From Bradyrhizobium sp. AZCC 1721 (GTDB lineage Bacteria; Pseudomonadota; Alphaproteobacteria; Rhizobiales; Xanthobacteraceae): a stretch of DNA of 64,000 bases. The stretch is taken from positions 2,285,001 to 2,349,000 of the forward strand of contig NZ_JAZHSB010000001.1 in assembly GCF_036924715.1 (NCBI RefSeq). Reading direction: 5' to 3'. The notes under the pieces were generated by a model. The model was not told where the DNA came from. It worked only from the letters and a program-made list of their open reading frames with translations, and made no database searches. Positions 51,924-60,658 of the stretch are shown piece by piece. The translations under genes were made by a program, and so were the position numbers. Positions within the stretch are counted from its first letter, which is position 1. Each line of letters starts with the position of its first letter.

Positions 51924-52919
51924 ATGATTGAAATGCCGCCGCTGCAATTCGCCGAGGTGAACGGTATTCGCATGGGCTATTACGAGGCGGGGCCCAAATC
52001 GGACAAGCCGCCGGTCATTCTCTGCCATGGCTGGCCGGAGATCGCGTTCTCCTGGCGGCACCAGATCAAAGCGCTGAGCGAGGCCGGCATCCGGGTGATT
52101 GCGCCGGATCAGCGCGGCTATGGCGCGACCGACCGCCCCGAGCCGGTCGAGGATTACGACATGGAGCATCTGACCGGCGATCTCGTCGGTCTGCTCGATC
52201 ATCTCCAGATCGACAAGGCGATCTTCGTTGGCCACGATTGGGGCGGCTTCGTCGTCTGGCAGATGCCGCTGCGTCATCCGGGTCGCGTTGCCGGTGTCGT
52301 CGGCGTCAACACCCCGCATTGGGATCGCATGCCGGCCGATCCGATCGAGCTGTTTCGGCAGCGCTTCGGCGACAAGATGTACATCGTGCAATTCCAGGAC
52401 CCTGGCCGCGAGCCTGACAGGATTTTCGGCAGCCGGGTCGAGCAGACCTTTGACGCATTCATGCGCAAGCCGGTGGCGCGGCCCGCGGGTACGCCGGAGG
52501 AGCAGCCGATTGCGGGTGTCGGCGCATCAGCGCGACTCAATCTGGCGTTTCCACAGATGATCGCGAATTACGATGCCAAGCACGATCCGCGCACGCCGAT
52601 CCTGTCGGCGGAAGAAAAGCAGGTGTTCGTCGACACCTTCACCAAGACCGGCTTCACCGGCGGCATCAACTGGTACCGCAATTTTTCCCGCAACTGGCAG
52701 CGCTCGGAAGGGCTCGACCATACCGTCCGCGTGCCGTCGCTGATGATCATGGCCGAGAACGACGCGGTGCTGCCGCCGTCGGCGACCGAGGGCATGGAGA
52801 AGCTGGTGCCCGATCTCGAGAAGTATCTCGTGCGCGACAGCGGCCATTGGACGCAGCAGGAAAAGCCGGACGAGGTTAGTAGCAAGCTGATCGAGTGGCG
52901 CAGGAAAAGATTTGGGTAG
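51924..52919 (+). CDS. Epoxide hydrolase, alpha/beta-hydrolase fold
   Basis: 331-aa soluble epoxide-hydrolase-type enzyme. Oxyanion motif HGWPE, nucleophile Asp in GHDWGG, lid-domain Tyr candidates (NWYRNF), and the catalytic His in SGHWTQQEKP. These hydrolyse epoxides to diols through an ester intermediate with the Asp. Located between the WS/DGAT gene and the CYP102 fusion P450: fatty-acid P450s can make epoxides, so the pair could form an epoxy-fatty-acid route (inference). Confidence 0.92.
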   Translation: MIEMPPLQFAEVNGIRMGYYEAGPKSDKPPVILCHGWPEIAFSWRHQIKALSEAGIRVIAPDQRGYGATDRPEPVEDYDMEHLTGDLVGLLDHLQIDKAIFVGHDWGGFVVWQMPLRHPGRVAGVVGVNTPHWDRMPADPIELFRQRFGDKMYIVQFQDPGREPDRIFGSRVEQTFDAFMRKPVARPAGTPEEQPIAGVGASARLNLAFPQMIANYDAKHDPRTPILSAEEKQVFVDTFTKTGFTGGINWYRNFSRNWQRSEGLDHTVRVPSLMIMAENDAVLPPSATEGMEKLVPDLEKYLVRDSGHWTQQEKPDEVSSKLIEWRRKRFG

Positions 52920-52935
52920 GTCCGCATAACCAGCC

Positions 52936-53018
52936 GTCATTGCGAGGAGCGCAGCGACGAAGCAATCCATTCTTTCGTTTTGCCGAGCGATGGATTGCTT
53001 CGCATCGCTCGCAATGAC
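52936..53018. repeat. Palindromic repeat family B, copy 1
   Basis: Inverted repeat with ends GTCATTGCGAG/CTCGCAATGAC and inner GAAGCAATCCAT/ATGGATTGCTTC. A second copy lies at 61221-61302. An in-frame ATG at 52990 inside the repeat should not be taken as the P450 start. Confidence 0.9.
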
Positions 53019-53049
53019 GGTTGAGGCAGGCAGGGGAGACACTTCGACA

Positions 53050-56000
53050 ATGGCGTCCAGCAATAAACTCAGTCCGATCCCGCATCCGCCGAAGAAGCCC
53101 GTCGTCGGCAACATGCTGTCGCTGGATCCCAACGCGCCGGTGCAGCATCTGGTCAAGCTGTCCAAAGAGCTCGGGCCGATCTTCTGGCTCGACATGATGG
53201 GCGCGCCGATCGTGATCGTCTCCGGCCACGATCTGATCGACGAGCTCTCCGATGAGAAGCGTTTCGACAAGACGGTGCGCGGCTCGCTGCGCCGCGTCCG
53301 CGCCGTCGGCGGCGACGGGCTGTTCACGGCCGATACGACAGAGCCGAACTGGAGCAAGGCGCACAACATCCTGCTGCAGCCGTTCGGCAACCGCGCGATG
53401 CAATCCTATCACCCGAGCATGGTCGATATCGCCGAGCAGCTCGTCAAGAAATGGGAGCGGCTCAACGCCGACGAGGAGATCGACGTCGTGCACGACATGA
53501 CGGCGCTGACGCTCGACACGATTGGTCTCTGCGGCTTCGACTACCGCTTCAATTCATTCTACCGCCGCGACTATCACCCGTTCGTGGAGTCGCTGGTGCG
53601 CTCGCTCGAGACCATCATGATGACTCGCGGCCTGCCGCTGGAAAATCTGTGGATGCAGAAGCGGCGCAAGACGCTGGCCCAGGACGTCGCCTTCATGAAC
53701 AAGATGGTCGACGAGATCATCGCCGAGCGCCGCGGCAATGCTGAAGCCGCCGAGGCCAAGAAAGACATGCTGGGCGCTATGATGACCGGCATCGACCGCT
53801 CGACCGGCGAGCAGCTCGACGACATCAACATCCGCTACCAGATCAACACCTTCCTGATTGCGGGCCACGAGACCACCAGCGGACTGCTCTCGTGCACGAT
53901 CTACGCGCTGCTCAAGCATCCGGAAGTGCTGAGGAAGGCCTATGAGGAGGTCGACCGGGTGCTCGGGCCCGATATCAACGCCAGGCCGACCTATCAGCAG
54001 GTCACGCAGCTCACCTACATCACGCAGATCTTGAAGGAAGCGCTGCGGATGTGGCCGCCGGCGCCGGCCTACGGCATCACGCCGCTTCAGGACGAAGCCA
54101 TCGGCGGTGGCAAATACAAGCTGAAGAAGAATACGTTCATCACCGTTTTGGTGATGGCGCTGCACCGCGACCCCAGCGTCTGGGGTCCGAACCCGGACGT
54201 CTTCGATCCCGAGAATTTCAGCCGCGAGGCCGAGGCCGCGCGTCCGATCAATGCCTGGAAGCCGTTCGGCAACGGCCAGCGCGCCTGCATCGGCCGCGGC
54301 TTTGCGATGCACGAGGCGGCGCTGGCGATCGGCATGATCCTGCAGCGCTTCAAGCTGATCGATGTGCATCGCTACCAGATGCACCTGAAGGAAACGCTGA
54401 CAGTCAAGCCGGACGGTTTCAAGATCAAGGTGCGGCCGCGCGCCGACAAGGACCGTGGCGCGTTTGCTGGCCGCGCCGCTATCGCGGCCGCTGCCTCAAG
54501 CGCGGCGGCGCCACAGGCGCGGACCCGCCCGGGCCACAACACGCCGCTATTGGTGCTCTATGGCTCAAACCTCGGCACCGCGGAAGAGCTGGCGACGCGG
54601 GTAGCTGACCTCGCCGAGGTCAGCGGCTTCGCGACAAAGCTCGGCGCGCTCGACGATTACGTCGGCAAATTGCCGGAGCAGGGCGCGCTGATGATCTTTT
54701 GCGCTTCCTACAATGGCGCAGCCCCCGACAACGCCACGCAGTTCGTCAAATGGCTGGACAGCGGCCTGCCAAAGGACGCATTCGCCAAGGTGCGATACGC
54801 CGTGTTCGGCTGCGGCAACAGCGACTGGGCCGCGACCTACCAGTCCGTGCCGCGCATGATCGACGAGCAGTTGGCGGCGCACGGCGCGCGCAGCCTCTAC
54901 GGCCGCGGTGAGGGCGATGCCCGCAGTGATCTCGACGGCCAGTTCGAAAAATGGTTTGCGGCGGCAGCACCCGCGGCCATGAAGGAACTGGGCGTCGATT
55001 CCGGCTTCGCCCGCAGCGCCGATGACGCGCCGCTTTATTCGATCGAGCCGGTGGCGCCATCGGCCGTTCACACTATCTTGGCGCAGGGCGGCGTCGCGCC
55101 GATGAAGGTGCTGGTCAATTCCGAACTGCAGAACAAGGCCGGCGCCAGTCCTTCCGACCGCTCGACCCGCCACGTCGAGGTGGAATTGCCGCCCGGCGTC
55201 ACCTTCCGCGTCGGTGACCACCTCAGCGTGGTGCCGCGCAACGATCCGGCGCTGGTCGATTCCGTCGCGCGCCGCTTCGGTTTTCTGCCCGCCGACCAGG
55301 TCCGGCTGCACGTCGCCGAGGGCCGCCGCGCGCAATTGCCGGTCGGCGATGCCGTGTCGGTCGGGCGGTTGTTGACCGAGTTCGTCGAGTTGCAGCAGAT
55401 CGCGACGCGCAAGCAGATTCAGATCATGTCGGAACACACGCGCTGTCCCGTCACCAAGCCGAAGTTGCTGGCCTATGTCGGCGACGACGATGTTTCCACC
55501 GAGCGTTACCGATCGGACGTGCTGGCCAGGCGCAAGTCGGTGTTCGATCTCTTGGAAGAGCATCCGGCCTGCGAACTGCCGTTCCACGCCTACCTGGAAA
55601 TGCTGTCGCTCTTGGCGCCGCGCTATTATTCGATCTCATCGTCGCCTTCGACCGATCCGACGCGTTGCAGCGTCACGGTCGGCGTGGTGGAATCGCCCGC
55701 GAGTTCGGGACGTGGCGTGTACAGGGGCGTCTGTTCGAACTATCTCGCCGGACGCCGCGTCGGCGATACCGTGCATGCGACCATACGCGAGACCAAGGCC
55801 GGCTTCCGGCTGCCGGACGATCCGGCCCAACCCGTGATCATGATCGGTCCTGGTACGGGGCTGGCGCCGTTCCGCGGGTTCCTGCAGGAGCGCGCGCACC
55901 GCAGGGCGCAGGGCGCAAAACTCGGTCCTGCGATGCTGTTCTTTGGCTGCCGACATCCCGAACAGGACTTTCTCTACGCGGATGAATTGAAGGCGTTCGC

Positions 56001-56289
56001 GATCGACGGCATCACCGAACTGCACACCGCCTTCTCGCGCGCCGACGGGCCGAAGACCTATGTGCAGCATCAGGTGGCGGCGCAAAAGGACCGCATCTGG
56101 AGCCTGATCGAGCAGGGCGCGATCGTCTATGTCTGCGGCGACGGCGGCAAGATGGAGCCAGACGTCAAGGCCGCGCTGGTTGCGATCTATCGCGAAAAGT
56201 CCGGCGCCGACGCCGATGCCGGCCTGCGCTGGATCGACGATCTCGGCACCAGGAACCGCTACGTGCTGGACGTCTGGGCGGGCGGGTAA
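53050..56289 (+). CDS. Self-sufficient cytochrome P450:NADPH-P450 reductase fusion (CYP102/BM3 type)
   Basis: 1079-aa fatty-acid hydroxylase fusion (BM3 is about 1050). P450 domain 1-465: GDGLFTA segment near the BM3 Phe87 site, I-helix AGHETT at 271-276, KEALRMWP (ExxR), haem loop FGNGQRACIGRG with Cys413. An Ala-rich linker (about 470-497) leads to an FMN flavodoxin domain (LVLYGSNLGTAEELA), an FAD domain (RYYSISSSP) and an NADPH domain (GPGTGLAPFRGF, YVCGDGGKMEPDV). Long stretches such as WERLNADE and LTLDTIGLCGF match BM3. It would hydroxylate or epoxidise medium- and long-chain fatty acids using NADPH alone. Start 53050 chosen; the 20 codons upstream are repeat B. Confidence 0.95.
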   Translation: MASSNKLSPIPHPPKKPVVGNMLSLDPNAPVQHLVKLSKELGPIFWLDMMGAPIVIVSGHDLIDELSDEKRFDKTVRGSLRRVRAVGGDGLFTADTTEPNWSKAHNILLQPFGNRAMQSYHPSMVDIAEQLVKKWERLNADEEIDVVHDMTALTLDTIGLCGFDYRFNSFYRRDYHPFVESLVRSLETIMMTRGLPLENLWMQKRRKTLAQDVAFMNKMVDEIIAERRGNAEAAEAKKDMLGAMMTGIDRSTGEQLDDINIRYQINTFLIAGHETTSGLLSCTIYALLKHPEVLRKAYEEVDRVLGPDINARPTYQQVTQLTYITQILKEALRMWPPAPAYGITPLQDEAIGGGKYKLKKNTFITVLVMALHRDPSVWGPNPDVFDPENFSREAEAARPINAWKPFGNGQRACIGRGFAMHEAALAIGMILQRFKLIDVHRYQMHLKETLTVKPDGFKIKVRPRADKDRGAFAGRAAIAAAASSAAAPQARTRPGHNTPLLVLYGSNLGTAEELATRVADLAEVSGFATKLGALDDYVGKLPEQGALMIFCASYNGAAPDNATQFVKWLDSGLPKDAFAKVRYAVFGCGNSDWAATYQSVPRMIDEQLAAHGARSLYGRGEGDARSDLDGQFEKWFAAAAPAAMKELGVDSGFARSADDAPLYSIEPVAPSAVHTILAQGGVAPMKVLVNSELQNKAGASPSDRSTRHVEVELPPGVTFRVGDHLSVVPRNDPALVDSVARRFGFLPADQVRLHVAEGRRAQLPVGDAVSVGRLLTEFVELQQIATRKQIQIMSEHTRCPVTKPKLLAYVGDDDVSTERYRSDVLARRKSVFDLLEEHPACELPFHAYLEMLSLLAPRYYSISSSPSTDPTRCSVTVGVVESPASSGRGVYRGVCSNYLAGRRVGDTVHATIRETKAGFRLPDDPAQPVIMIGPGTGLAPFRGFLQERAHRRAQGAKLGPAMLFFGCRHPEQDFLYADELKAFAIDGITELHTAFSRADGPKTYVQHQVAAQKDRIWSLIEQGAIVYVCGDGGKMEPDVKAALVAIYREKSGADADAGLRWIDDLGTRNRYVLDVWAGG

Positions 56290-56299
56290 GGCTCTCGCC

Positions 56300-56430
56300 G
56301 TCGTCCCTGCGAACGCAGGGACCCATACTCCGCGGCCCCTCATTGAGACAACAGCGCCGGAGGCTCTGCCCATAACCACAACATCCGGTGGTTATGGGTC
56401 CCTGCGTTCGCATGCGTTCGCAGGGACGAC
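56300..56430. repeat. Palindromic repeat family A, copy 4 (compound)
   Basis: Left arm 56300-56327 as in copy 1. In the right arm the apex TGCGTTCGCA is duplicated. The centre has an additional stem CCCATAACCAC/GTGGTTATGGG (56369-56398). Between the P450 fusion gene and a SAM-dependent enzyme gene. Confidence 0.9.
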
Positions 56431-56462
56431 GACTATTGAAACCGCATGCTACAACCCTCCAC

Positions 56463-57137
56463 ATGATTCCCTGGGAAAAGCTCGACACCGCCCGCATTCC
56501 TGGCACCGGCGATGAACTGCGCCTGATGCGCCGCGGCACGGAGTTTTCCATCAAGCTCGGCAGCAACGAGCTGATGAACAGCCGCCTGTGGGGCTCGGAA
56601 GCCGCACTCGCGACGCTCGCTGCGAAGAAGATCGAGAAGGTCGCCAAACCGCATGTACTGATCGGTGGACTGGGCATGGGCTTTACGTTGCGTGCGGCGC
56701 TCGCCGGGCTCGGCAATGAAGCGCAGATCGTGGTGGCAGAGCTGGTGCCGGCGGTGGTCAGTTGGGCCCGAGGCCCGATGGCAGAAATCTTCGGCGACAG
56801 CTTGGACGATCCCCGCGTCAGCATTCGAGAGACGGATGTCACCGACATCATCCGGTCGCATCGTTCGAAGTTCGATGCCATTCTGCTCGATGTCGACAAT
56901 GGACCGGAGGGGCTTACTCGTGAGGCCAACGATGCGCTCTACAACGCGGCAGGCCTGCGTGCGACGCACGCCGCACTGCGACCGGGCGGCATCCTGGCCA
57001 TATGGTCTTCGGGGCCAAACGCGGCGTTCGCAAAACGTCTTCGTGGTGCAGGCTTCGAGGTGAACGAAGTCAACATCCGCGCCACCGGCAAAGGCCGCGG
57101 CGTGCGCCACGTAATCTGGATTGCGATGAAGAGCTGA
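56463..57137 (+). CDS. Spermidine-synthase-like/SAM-dependent methyltransferase-fold protein
   Basis: 224-aa Rossmann-type protein. The nucleotide-binding motif I is VLIGGLGMGFTLRAAL, followed by VAELVPAVVSWARG (acid of motif post-I) and DAILLDVDNGPEGL, where polyamine synthases have the catalytic Asp. The short N-terminal beta region resembles spermidine synthase but is reduced, so it is more likely a methyltransferase-like or stand-alone relative than a true SpeE (about 290 aa). Start ATG 56463 has no clear SD; 25 codons upstream come from repeat A4. Isolated between two A repeats. Confidence 0.75.
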   Translation: MIPWEKLDTARIPGTGDELRLMRRGTEFSIKLGSNELMNSRLWGSEAALATLAAKKIEKVAKPHVLIGGLGMGFTLRAALAGLGNEAQIVVAELVPAVVSWARGPMAEIFGDSLDDPRVSIRETDVTDIIRSHRSKFDAILLDVDNGPEGLTREANDALYNAAGLRATHAALRPGGILAIWSSGPNAAFAKRLRGAGFEVNEVNIRATGKGRGVRHVIWIAMKS

Positions 57138-57155
57138 CTGGCCAGCATCTCCGCT

Positions 57156-57276
57156 GTCGTCCCTGCGAACGCAGAGACCCATAACCACAAATGCTGATGG
57201 CGAGACTGGGCTGGAGCCACAGCGCTCGCAACGACGCACGCCGGTGGTTATGGGTTCCTGCTTTCGCAGGGACGAC
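57156..57276. repeat. Palindromic repeat family A, copy 5 (degenerate)
   Basis: Same layout, but both arms have changes that break pairing (CGCAGAGAC in the left arm, CTGCTTTCGCAG in the right). Lies between convergent genes and ends 8 bp from the stop of the hydrolase gene. Confidence 0.85.
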
Positions 57277-57284
57277 GGGATAGA

Positions 57285-58199
57285 TCACGCCGCCTTTGCG
57301 GCCGCACCCTGCGCGTGCCCGGCGATCGCGTTGATGATCTGCGGCCACATCGGGATCGGCAGCGCGTGGCCCATGCCTTCGATCATCAGGAGCTTTGCGC
57401 CGGGGATTGACGCCGCGGTATCCTTGCCGCCTTCCGGGCGCACCAGCGGATCGACGGTGCCGTGAATGACGAGCGTCGGGATTTTCAGGTGATGCAGCCG
57501 TTCCTTGCGGCTGCCGGAGGCGAGCACCGCCCGCAACTGCCGGCCGACGCCGTTTGGATTGAGGCCGCGTTCATAGGTGCGGGCGGCGCGGGCAGGGTCG
57601 AGCGCCTCGTCTTCCGGGAACGAGCCGACGCGCAGCACTTTCCAGGTCTGGGCGAACCGTTCGAAATACTCCTCCTTCGTCCGCGGCGGCGGCGCCATCA
57701 GCACGGCCGAAGCCTCGCGCGTCGGCGGCGGCACTTTTGGATTGCCCGTGGTCGACATGATCGAGGTCAGCGAACGCACCCGCTGCGGGAACGAGAGCGC
57801 GACTTCCTGCGCGATCATGCCGCCCATCGAGGCTCCGACCAGATGCGCCGAGTGGATGCCGAGCACGTCCATCAGGCCGACGGTGTCCTTGGCCATGTCG
57901 ATCAATTTGTAGGGTGCGGCCACCGGAATCTTCAGGAATCGCAGCTTCAGCAGTTCGAACGGTGTCAGCCGCTTGCCGCCGGACATGTGAGAGGACTTGC
58001 CGATGTCGCGATTGTCGAAGCGGATGACGCGAAAGCCGCGCGCGGCGAGCTGGCGGCAGAAATCGTCATCCCAATGGATCATCTGGGCGCCGAGCCCCAT
58101 GATCAGCAGCATCGGTTCCGCGGCTGGATCGCCGAAAATCTCATAGCAAATATCGATGCCGTTGGCGCGGGCGATCTGAGGCGGCTGATGGGCGAGCAT
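57285..58199 (-). CDS. Alpha/beta hydrolase
   Basis: 304-aa enzyme: oxyanion region LLIMGLGAQM, nucleophile Ser in VGASMGGMIAQE, acid in IHGTVDPLV, and His in EGMGHALP. Similar in form to proline iminopeptidase-like/aclacinomycin methylesterase-like hydrolases; real substrate unknown. ATG 58199 chosen over GTG 58202 because GGGAAG is better spaced. Divergent from the PhaE-like/PhaC operon. Confidence 0.87.
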   Translation of the reverse strand: MLAHQPPQIARANGIDICYEIFGDPAAEPMLLIMGLGAQMIHWDDDFCRQLAARGFRVIRFDNRDIGKSSHMSGGKRLTPFELLKLRFLKIPVAAPYKLIDMAKDTVGLMDVLGIHSAHLVGASMGGMIAQEVALSFPQRVRSLTSIMSTTGNPKVPPPTREASAVLMAPPPRTKEEYFERFAQTWKVLRVGSFPEDEALDPARAARTYERGLNPNGVGRQLRAVLASGSRKERLHHLKIPTLVIHGTVDPLVRPEGGKDTAASIPGAKLLMIEGMGHALPIPMWPQIINAIAGHAQGAAAKAA

Positions 58200-58363
58200 C
58201 ACGTGTCTTCCCTCAAGTGTTATCTGGCTTCAGTAACTATGGCACGGTTTCCCGCACCGCAGAAGACGTCGCAGCGGTTGACCGGCCCGCTGCAACGGTG
58301 TGGTATGGGCCAAACACAAGCAAAGCGTGGCAAGCGCTCGTAATCTTTCGGGAGAGGGCGCCT

Positions 58364-58744
58364 ATGGCCGACAAAGGCAACGATCCTGCCGTGATCTGGC
58401 AGACCATGATCGGGGAGATGGAGAAGGGGTTCAACTCCTTTGCCAACCAGGCGATGGCCTCGCCCGAATTCTCGAAAATGATGAATCAGGTCGGCGGCGT
58501 CAGCGCAGGCGCGCAGAAGCAGCTCGGCGAATTGATGGAGAAATACCTGCTGGCGATGAACCTGCCGAGCCGGGCCCAGCTTGTCGGCATGGCGGAGCGG
58601 CTGCAGGCGATCGAGGGCCAGCTCAACGAGATCAAGGCACTGTTGCATCAGGTGCACCACAATTCGCTGGCGCCGGAGAGCGGCTACGGCACGCCGCGGC
58701 CGCCGCGCACCAAGCGTCCGCCGGCGGAGGGAGAGCAGAAATGA
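58364..58744 (+). CDS. phaE: Small PhaE/PhaR-like subunit of PHA synthase
   Basis: 126-aa protein with SD GGAGAGGG five bases before ATG. N-terminal helix IWQTMIGEMEKGFNSFANQAMASPEFSKMM; the C-terminal signature MNLPSRAQLVGMAERLQAIEGQLNEIKALL is the LPTR-x-EVD-like helix found at the C-terminus of PhaE and PhaR subunits; then a basic tail. Normal PhaE has about 360 residues and Bacillus PhaR about 200, so this is a minimal version. ATGA overlap with phaC shows obligate co-translation. It should form the active synthase complex with PhaC. The symbol is by position and motif, not by full-length similarity. Confidence 0.72.
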   Translation: MADKGNDPAVIWQTMIGEMEKGFNSFANQAMASPEFSKMMNQVGGVSAGAQKQLGELMEKYLLAMNLPSRAQLVGMAERLQAIEGQLNEIKALLHQVHHNSLAPESGYGTPRPPRTKRPPAEGEQK

Positions 58745-59823
58745 ACGCTCCCGCGGGTCTCGATCTCGCTTCCATTTCGGAGCGGGTCCAGTCCGAGGTG
58801 CAGCGCGCGATCCAGCGTAGCATCAAGGGCGTCGAATATTTTTCTACCTCCGGCCCGTCGCTCGGCTCGACGCCAAAGGACATCCTGGCCGCCCGCGGCA
58901 CCATGAACCTCTATCACTATCGGCCGATAGCGGATGAAATCTACCGCGTGCCGATCCTGATCGTGATGGCCACCACCAACCGCGGCTACATCCTCGACAT
59001 GGTGCCGGGCCAGAGCTTTATCGAGTTTCTGCTGAAGCGCGGCTACGACGTCTACATGCTGGACTGGACCGCGCCGAAGCCGGAAGAAAAATCGTTGCGG
59101 ATGGAGGATTACGTCCTCGACTTCATCCCGGACTGCGTCCGCCGCGTGCAGCGGGATTCCGGCGAGCAGGACGTTACCGTGATCGGCTATTGCTTCGGCG
59201 GCGTGCTGTCGCTCTTGTACGGCTCGATCTTCCACGACGGGCCGATGAAGAATTTGATCTGCTTCACCACGCCGATCGATTTCCGCGAGATGAAGCTGTT
59301 CCAGAACTTTTCGGACCGCCGCTATTTCGACGTCGATCGCCTCGTCGACAGCGTCGGCAATGTGCCGCCCGAAATGATCCTGTCCTCGTTCGAAATGCTG
59401 CGGCCGGCGTCGCGCACCGTCAGCCAGGTGCAATTGTGGGAAAACATCTGGAACGACGAGTTCGTGAAGTCGTACCGGATGTTCGACCGGTGGGCGACGG
59501 ATACGCTGCCACTGGCGGGCGAGTATTTCCGCGACATCACCAAGAACCTGATGTGGGACAACAAACTCTATAACGGCACCATGTCGGTCGGCGGGCGTGC
59601 GGCGGATATTTCCAGGATCAAGGTGCCGATCCTGCATGCGGTCGCCGAACACGATCACATCGTGCCCTATGATGCGGCCAAGCACCTGATCGCCAAGGTC
59701 GGTTCGACCGACAAGGAAGAGGTGATGCTGAAGGGCGGTCACGTCAGCCTCGTCGCCGGCGCCAATGCGATCAAGCGGCTGTGGCCGAAACTGGATTCCT
59801 GGCTAGGTAAGAGATCAACATGA
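58741..59823 (+). CDS. phaC: Polyhydroxyalkanoate synthase, class III/IV-like
   Basis: 360-aa synthase polymerising 3-hydroxyacyl-CoA into PHA. Lipase-like box GYCFGG at 149-154 with catalytic Cys151; general acid Asp305 in AEHDHIVP; His334 in GGHVSLV. The length of 360 is that of class III/IV catalytic subunits (class I enzymes have about 590), and it has the class III partner directly upstream. PHA gene symbols are used for the family only; this species group usually has several phaC copies. Co-translated with a GNAT through ATGA overlap. A phasin gene follows 250 bp later. Confidence 0.92.
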   Translation: MNAPAGLDLASISERVQSEVQRAIQRSIKGVEYFSTSGPSLGSTPKDILAARGTMNLYHYRPIADEIYRVPILIVMATTNRGYILDMVPGQSFIEFLLKRGYDVYMLDWTAPKPEEKSLRMEDYVLDFIPDCVRRVQRDSGEQDVTVIGYCFGGVLSLLYGSIFHDGPMKNLICFTTPIDFREMKLFQNFSDRRYFDVDRLVDSVGNVPPEMILSSFEMLRPASRTVSQVQLWENIWNDEFVKSYRMFDRWATDTLPLAGEYFRDITKNLMWDNKLYNGTMSVGGRAADISRIKVPILHAVAEHDHIVPYDAAKHLIAKVGSTDKEEVMLKGGHVSLVAGANAIKRLWPKLDSWLGKRST

Positions 59824-60413
59824 GCGAGACACGTTCCTATCCGCGCCACGTCAAGACCGATGCCGGCGAGATCGAATTCCGCATGATGGGGCGGGCGGAC
59901 GAAGCCGCCGTGCTGGCATTTGCGCAAAAGCTCCCGACGCATGATCTGCTGTTTCTGCCGCGCAACATCAGCCAGCCAAAAGTGCTCTCGGCCTGGATCA
60001 ACGAGATCGAGCGCGGCCAGATCGTCAGCCTGCTGGCAGTGAAGGATGGGACGGTGGTCGGCTGCGGCACGCTGGTACGCGACCCGCATTCATGGTCGCC
60101 CCATGTCGGCGAGATCCGGATGGTGGTCTCGCTTGACGTCCGCGGGCAGGGGGTCGGCCGGGCGCTGTCGCAGGAAACGTTTGCGCTGGCGCTGGGCGCC
60201 GGGCTGGAAAAGCTGTCGGTGCAGATGACCGTCGACCAGCAAGCGGCGATCGCGCTGTTCGAGAGCCTTGGCTTCCGGGCCGAGGCCCTGCTGCGGGACC
60301 ACGTCCGGGATGTCGACGGCAAAAAGCACGACATTGTCGTGCTTGGGCATAACGTGGCGCAGGTCCGGGCACAGATGGAAGCCTATGGGCTCCCGGGGGC
60401 CGTGCAGCATTAG
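59820..60413 (+). CDS. GNAT-family N-acetyltransferase
   Basis: 197-aa acetyltransferase: VSLDVRGQGVGRALSQETFALA is the acetyl-CoA-binding motif A (R/Q-x-x-G-x-G/A), preceded by the EIRMVV strand; FESLGFRAEALLRDHVRDVDGKKHD is motif B. Start overlaps the phaC stop (ATGA), so it is co-translated with the PHA synthase. Substrate unknown; acetylation of the synthase or a granule protein is a possible but unsupported idea. Confidence 0.85.
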   Translation: MSETRSYPRHVKTDAGEIEFRMMGRADEAAVLAFAQKLPTHDLLFLPRNISQPKVLSAWINEIERGQIVSLLAVKDGTVVGCGTLVRDPHSWSPHVGEIRMVVSLDVRGQGVGRALSQETFALALGAGLEKLSVQMTVDQQAAIALFESLGFRAEALLRDHVRDVDGKKHDIVVLGHNVAQVRAQMEAYGLPGAVQH

Positions 60414-60528
60414 CCAAACACAAAATCGCGAAAACAACCCCATGCAAAGTAGATGGGGCGGCTCCGGCATTAGCCTAAAGTGGAACTTTTGCCGGTTCTC
60501 TGGGCGGACCGCTCATCCATCGGGCTGT

Positions 60529-60542
60529 TCACGAATTCGTGA
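60529..60542. promoter_or_regulatory. Perfect palindrome upstream of phasin gene (site 1)
   Basis: TCACGAATTCGTGA, a perfect 14-bp inverted repeat 117 bp before the phasin ATG and 9 bp from a second palindrome. Likely protein-binding site; regulator unknown. Confidence 0.5.
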
Positions 60543-60551
60543 TATCGCGCT

Positions 60552-60567
60552 GCAACATTAATGTTGC
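60552..60567. promoter_or_regulatory. Perfect palindrome upstream of phasin gene (site 2), possible PhaR site
   Basis: GCAACATTAATGTTGC, a perfect 16-bp inverted repeat flanked as TGC...GCG. PHA repressors of the PhaR type bind TGC/GCA-containing dyads upstream of phasin genes in related bacteria, so this is the best candidate operator. Inference from position and pattern. Confidence 0.55.
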
Positions 60568-60658
60568 GACGCACCATTAACTATGGCACAACACACGCGC
60601 CCCGGGCCAATCGGACGGGGTGAGCCCATAGCTCAAACCGAGGATGGAGAGACCCCCA

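Noticed and set aside
52990..53049. 20-codon N-terminal extension of the CYP102 protein
   Set aside because: Encoded by palindromic repeat B and absent from the P450 fold; start placed at 53050.
56463..57137. Calling this gene a true spermidine synthase
   Set aside because: Too short and lacking the full N-terminal domain; only the Rossmann part is similar.
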